Shown: one piece after another, positions 6,259 through 9,191 of the stretch
How positions within the stretch are numbered: the stretch's first letter is position 1
Layout of the letters: every line of letters begins with the position of its first letter
Assembly (NCBI GenBank): GCA_023437885.1
Contig: JAEZFH010000011.1
Coordinates: forward strand, 1-9,191
Direction of reading: 5' to 3'
DNA from: Bacillota bacterium
GTDB taxonomy: Bacteria > Bacillota > Clostridia > Lachnospirales > Lachnospiraceae
Length of the DNA: 9,191 bases
Made by a program: the position numbers and the translations under genes
Notes under the pieces: generated by a model
What the model was told of the DNA's origin: nothing
Database searches by the model: none
What the model saw: only the letters and a program-made list of their open reading frames with translations

Positions 6259-8682
6259 ATGAAGGATAAGAAGTTACATATGATAGGAAATGCACATTTG
6301 GACCCGGTGTGGCTGTGGAATTGGCAGGAAGGTTTTCAGGAAGTAAAGGCGACATTTCAGTCTGCACTGGACCGTATGAACGAAAGTGAGGATTTTATCT
6401 TCTCCTGCAGCTCGGCAGCATTTTATGAATGGGTGGAAAAAAACAATCCCAGAATGTTTCAGGAGATTGCTCAAAGAATAGAAGAGGGCAGATGGGAAAT
6501 CGTAGGAGGCTGGTACGTTCAGCCGGATTGCAATATACCAAGCGGAGAAGCCTTTGTCCGTCATGGTCTGTACTCCCAGCGCTACTTTAAGAAAAAATTC
6601 GGCAGGATGGCAACAACCGGATACAATGTGGACAGCTTCGGACATAACGGGAACCTTCCCCAGATTCTGAAAAAGAGCGGTATGGACAATTACGCATTCA
6701 TGCGTCCCATGCCCCTGGAAAAGGGACTACCGGGAAGAATCTTCTGGTGGAAATCGGAGGACGGATCAAAGGTATTGACCTACCGTATCCCCTACGAATA
6801 CTGTTCCAGCGGAAAGGACCTGGAGTATCATGCAAACCGTCTGAATTACGAGTTAAGGGACGGCGAAGATGAGATGATGATGTTTTACGGCGTCGGCAAT
6901 CATGGCGGCGGCCCTACCATGGAAAATATCAAGAGCATTCGGGAATTGAATGAAAGAGAGGATATGCCGGTCTGCGAGATGAGCAGCACGGAGAACTTCT
7001 TCCAGAGTATAAAAAAGAGCGGCAAGGAATTCCCGGTGGTATACGGCGACCTCCAGCATCATGCCAGCGGCTGCTACAGTGTTCATTCGGGTATCAAACG
7101 CGGCAACCGGAAGGCGGAAAATTTGCTGGTAAATGCCGAGAAGTGGAGTGCTATCTCCAATGTGGTTGAGATGCAGCCCTATCCCTCCGATTTTGAACTG
7201 GCCTGGAAGGATGTAATGTTTAACCAGTTCCATGATATCTTAGCCGGAACCAGTATTGTGTCCGCCTATGAGGATGCTTCCTATCTTCATGGAGAAGCGA
7301 TGGCCATCGGTCAGAGAAATCTTAATTATGCCATTCAGGCATTATCCTGGGATATCGGCATTGAGCTGGATGTGACGATGAAGCCGATTGTAGTTTTCAA
7401 CTCCCATAGCTGGACGGGAAAGATGGCAATTGATCTGGAGGTTCGCGGCTTGAGCAATGACAACTTCAGACTGACCGATGAACAGGGCAATATCATACCA
7501 GCCCAGCGGATACAGTCGGAAGCTACGGTGAACGGCCAGTCCCGCTTATTATTTGTGGCAGAATTACCCAGCATGGGCTATCGCGTGTTTAAGTTGTACC
7601 TGAAGACAGAAGAGGCACAGGTATTGCCCCATGTGGCAATCACCGAAACCACGGTTGAGAATGACAGATACCGTCTGGAATTCAATACGGAGAGCGGCTG
7701 CATCAAGAGCTTCTATGATAAAAAATGTGATTTGGAAATCCTGCGCCGGGAAGGGGCAAGACTGGCGGTAATCGAAGATAAATCCGATACCTGGAGCCAT
7801 AACATCTATAAATTTGATAAAGAAATCGCTTCTATGGAGGCGGTAACGGTACGCATTCTGGAGGACGGCCCCGTCAGATCCACCATGCGTGTAAAGAGCA
7901 AATTCAGGGATTCTTATGTGATTCAGGACTTCAGGGTATATAAGGAACTGGATTATATCGAGGTGAAGGTCAATGTGGACTGGCGAGAACCCCAGACCAT
8001 GCTGAAGCTGAAATTCCCAGTGAACTTTAATTTCAGAAAGCCAACCTATGAGATACCATACGGATATATTGAGAAGAGTGCCAACGGTGAGGAAGAACCG
8101 GGACAGACCTGGATTGATTTTTCCGGAGAGCATTTTAAAAACGGTATCCTGTATGGCCTGGGAATCGCCAATGACAGCAAGTATAGCTATAGCTTTGATA
8201 TCGATGAGATGTCCATCACCCTGTTAAAGAATTCCGTATATGCGCATCATGATCCCAAGGTGCTTGATCCGGAGGAGGAATATGTGTACGTGGATAATGG
8301 AATTCAGGAGATGACCTATGCCCTGCTTCCCCACGAAGGAGGCTGGAAGGATTCGAATATTATCCGCAGAGCTATGGAAATCAACCAGAAGCCGGTCACT
8401 GTGATTGAGACCTTCCATCAGGGCAGCCAGCCCCAGGTACAGTCCTTTGTACAGGTTGACCGCAGGGAAATTGTAATCAGTGCCATGAAGGAAGCGGAGG
8501 ATAAGGACGGTATTATTCTTCGTGCCTTTGAAACGATGAAACGCTCGGTAGAGGCAACTATTGAAATTCCTTTTATGGAGCGTACTGCCACACTGCAGTT
8601 TAAGCCCTGTGAAATTAAGACAATTAAGGTACCGTATGACAAAAATGCTGAAATTACGGAAGTAAACATGCTGGAATTCTAG
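6259..8682 (+). CDS. GH38 alpha-mannosidase, cytoplasmic
   Basis: Retaining alpha-mannosidase of 807 residues that would release mannose from alpha-mannosides. The N-terminal catalytic domain shows HLDPVW (12-17; zinc ligands His12 and Asp14), WYVQPDCNIPSGE (85-97), YNVDSFGHNGNLPQIL (122-137; Asp125 is the expected nucleophile and a zinc ligand), YGVGNHGGGPT (210-220) and FNQFHDILAGTS (321-332; His325 the fourth zinc ligand by analogy with eukaryotic GH38 enzymes). The middle and C-terminal beta-sandwich domains follow to the end. There is no signal peptide or membrane segment, so it should act on sugars already imported. The start has GGAGG (6249-6253) 5 bases before the ATG. It is last in the four-gene run, 29 bases after the aldolase. 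All zinc residues are present, so it should be active. Linkage preference cannot be told; a mannosylglycerate-type or other non-glycan substrate remains possible. Confidence 0.93.
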   Translation: MKDKKLHMIGNAHLDPVWLWNWQEGFQEVKATFQSALDRMNESEDFIFSCSSAAFYEWVEKNNPRMFQEIAQRIEEGRWEIVGGWYVQPDCNIPSGEAFVRHGLYSQRYFKKKFGRMATTGYNVDSFGHNGNLPQILKKSGMDNYAFMRPMPLEKGLPGRIFWWKSEDGSKVLTYRIPYEYCSSGKDLEYHANRLNYELRDGEDEMMMFYGVGNHGGGPTMENIKSIRELNEREDMPVCEMSSTENFFQSIKKSGKEFPVVYGDLQHHASGCYSVHSGIKRGNRKAENLLVNAEKWSAISNVVEMQPYPSDFELAWKDVMFNQFHDILAGTSIVSAYEDASYLHGEAMAIGQRNLNYAIQALSWDIGIELDVTMKPIVVFNSHSWTGKMAIDLEVRGLSNDNFRLTDEQGNIIPAQRIQSEATVNGQSRLLFVAELPSMGYRVFKLYLKTEEAQVLPHVAITETTVENDRYRLEFNTESGCIKSFYDKKCDLEILRREGARLAVIEDKSDTWSHNIYKFDKEIASMEAVTVRILEDGPVRSTMRVKSKFRDSYVIQDFRVYKELDYIEVKVNVDWREPQTMLKLKFPVNFNFRKPTYEIPYGYIEKSANGEEEPGQTWIDFSGEHFKNGILYGLGIANDSKYSYSFDIDEMSITLLKNSVYAHHDPKVLDPEEEYVYVDNGIQEMTYALLPHEGGWKDSNIIRRAMEINQKPVTVIETFHQGSQPQVQSFVQVDRREIVISAMKEAEDKDGIILRAFETMKRSVEATIEIPFMERTATLQFKPCEIKTIKVPYDKNAEITEVNMLEF

Positions 8683-8690
8683 AGAAGCAG

Positions 8691-8776
8691 CTTCGCAGCG
8701 GAAAAGTACGTGAATACTTCATAAATCATTATGACAAATATTGATTTTCGAGTACTGCCGGGTTTTCGCTGCGAAG
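8691..8776 (+). repeat. Long imperfect inverted repeat after the mannosidase gene, possible terminator
   Basis: CTTCGCAGCG (8691-8700) is complementary to CGCTGCGAAG (8767-8776). After one bulged G the pairing continues with AAAA (8702-8705) to TTTT (8763-8766), then GTAC (8706-8709) to GTAC (8752-8755) across a seven-base bulge. The loop is about 42 bases. TTTTGTATTAT follows the right arm, so the RNA could act as a weak Rho-independent terminator for the operon. A smaller hairpin, GAAGC-A-GCTTC (8684-8694), overlaps the left arm. A small palindromic mobile repeat is an alternative; no flanking target duplication was seen. Confidence 0.5.
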
Positions 8777-8788
8777 TTTTGTATTATA

Positions 8789-8864
8789 GCCTGTTTGTGC
8801 AGGCCCCGAACTTGTGAATATCGGCAGCATGGGAATATTGTGCCTGCGGCCTGAAGCTTGCAGG
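8789..8864 (+). promoter_or_regulatory. Leader with competing small hairpins before the MBL-fold gene
   Basis: GCCTG (8789-8793) pairs with CAGGC (8800-8804) around a six-base loop. CCTGC (8843-8847) pairs with GCAGG (8860-8864) around twelve bases, ending ten bases before the GGGGATGG ribosome-binding region at 8874. CAGGCC (8800-8805) could instead pair with GGCCTG (8848-8853), which would break the first helix and rearrange the second. Stems are short, so this may be chance. No convincing promoter was found between 8683 and 8889. Confidence 0.3.
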
Positions 8865-8889
8865 TACTGGAAAGGGGATGGTCATTATA

Positions 8890-9191
8890 ATGAAAAAAAT
8901 AACGGAACAATTATATGTCCATCAGGATACCTGTCAGGTATACATCATAAAAGAAGAGGAAAATTGCATTCTGGTCGACTTTGGCAGCGGAGAGGTATTA
9001 GAAGAATTGCCGGAGATCGGCATAAAGCAGGTAACTGCAATCCTGGTAACCCATCATCATCGTGACCAGATTCAGGGATTAATAATAGCGAATCAGAAGA
9101 ACATTCCCATCTGGGTTCCCCATCAGGAGCAGGACTTAATCGCGGCGGCGGATGAGCTTTGGCAGAGAAGGGAAATATACAATAATTATAA
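8890..9191 (+). CDS. Metallo-beta-lactamase-fold hydrolase, N-terminal part, 3' end outside window
   Basis: ATG at 8890 opens a frame that runs off the window after 100 codons. It begins MKKITEQLYVHQDTCQVYII, then ILVDFGSG, the first beta-sheet strands of the MBL fold, then VTHHHRDQIQG at about 53-63. That is the HxHxD metal motif, with Gln in place of the usual final His of HxHxDH. MBL-fold enzymes are mostly zinc hydrolases of esters, thioesters, lactams, phosphodiesters or RNA; this fragment does not show which. The remaining metal ligands lie beyond the window. GGGGATGG (8874-8881) is 8 bases before the start. It is separated from the mannosidase by 207 bases with a possible terminator, so it may be a separate unit reading in the same direction; a link to the sugar operon is unproven. 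Confidence 0.8.
   Translation, partial: MKKITEQLYVHQDTCQVYIIKEEENCILVDFGSGEVLEELPEIGIKQVTAILVTHHHRDQIQGLIIANQKNIPIWVPHQEQDLIAAADELWQRREIYNNY

Noticed and set aside
6234..6269. An 11-codon frame starting at ATG 6234 just after AGGAG (6228-6232), overlapping the mannosidase start.
   Set aside because: Only one base separates the Shine-Dalgarno from the ATG, and the mannosidase has its own well-spaced site at 6249-6253; most likely chance.
3752..8760. The 9-mer GTACTGCCG occurs at 3762-3770 and 8752-8760, each in a hairpin region, as if the two were copies of one repeat family.
   Set aside because: Many shared 9-mers are expected by chance in a window of this length, and the surrounding bases do not align convincingly.
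8779..8841. TATTATAG (8782) and TTGTGA-N18-TATTGT (8812-8841) as promoters for the MBL-fold gene.
   Set aside because: The first has no -35 at proper spacing and the second has a weak -10; neither is good enough to list.
8814..9065. An 83-codon forward frame overlapping the start of the MBL-fold gene.
   Set aside because: It is in another frame over a gene with a clear MBL motif and has low-quality, unrecognisable sequence.

Overview
The window looks like part of a Firmicutes chromosome, most likely an anaerobic Clostridia/Lachnospiraceae-type bacterium. This is inferred from purine-rich AGGAGG-type ribosome-binding sites, moderate GC with A-rich spacers, alternative start codons, and a gene set of sulfatase, chemoreceptor, FGGY kinase, class II aldolase and GH38 mannosidase. 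No marker gene fixes the species. All genes lie on the + strand and no RNA gene, CRISPR array or transposase was seen.

Layout. Positions 1-714 hold the C-terminal part of a sulfatase cut by the window edge. A full-length methyl-accepting chemotaxis protein follows at 765-2912. An AT-rich 152-base spacer with a plausible promoter comes next, then a four-gene run that looks like one operon: an Asp/Glu racemase-like protein (3065-3715, apparently starting at an ATA codon), an FGGY carbohydrate kinase (3812-5308), an unusual class II aldolase (5339-6229) and a cytoplasmic GH38 alpha-mannosidase (6259-8682). A 207-base spacer with a long imperfect inverted repeat and competing small hairpins separates this from the start of a metallo-beta-lactamase-fold protein (8890 to the window end).

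How the genes may work together. The simplest reading is a carbohydrate-use locus. The sulfatase would remove sulfate from a glycan or sugar. The mannosidase has no signal peptide and would act on imported mannosides. The kinase would phosphorylate a released sugar or derived ketose, and the aldolase would cleave it to three-carbon units. The chemoreceptor could guide cells to the substrate. The role of the racemase-like and MBL-fold proteins is not evident. No transporter or transcription regulator lies inside the window, so the substrate remains unknown.

Most worth a second look: the ATA start of the racemase-like gene under a perfect Shine-Dalgarno; two mutually exclusive stem-loops just upstream of the kinase ribosome-binding site; and the aldolase, which keeps its metal ligands but departs from the family consensus at two substrate-pocket motifs. 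The last suggests a substrate other than fructose or tagatose bisphosphate.
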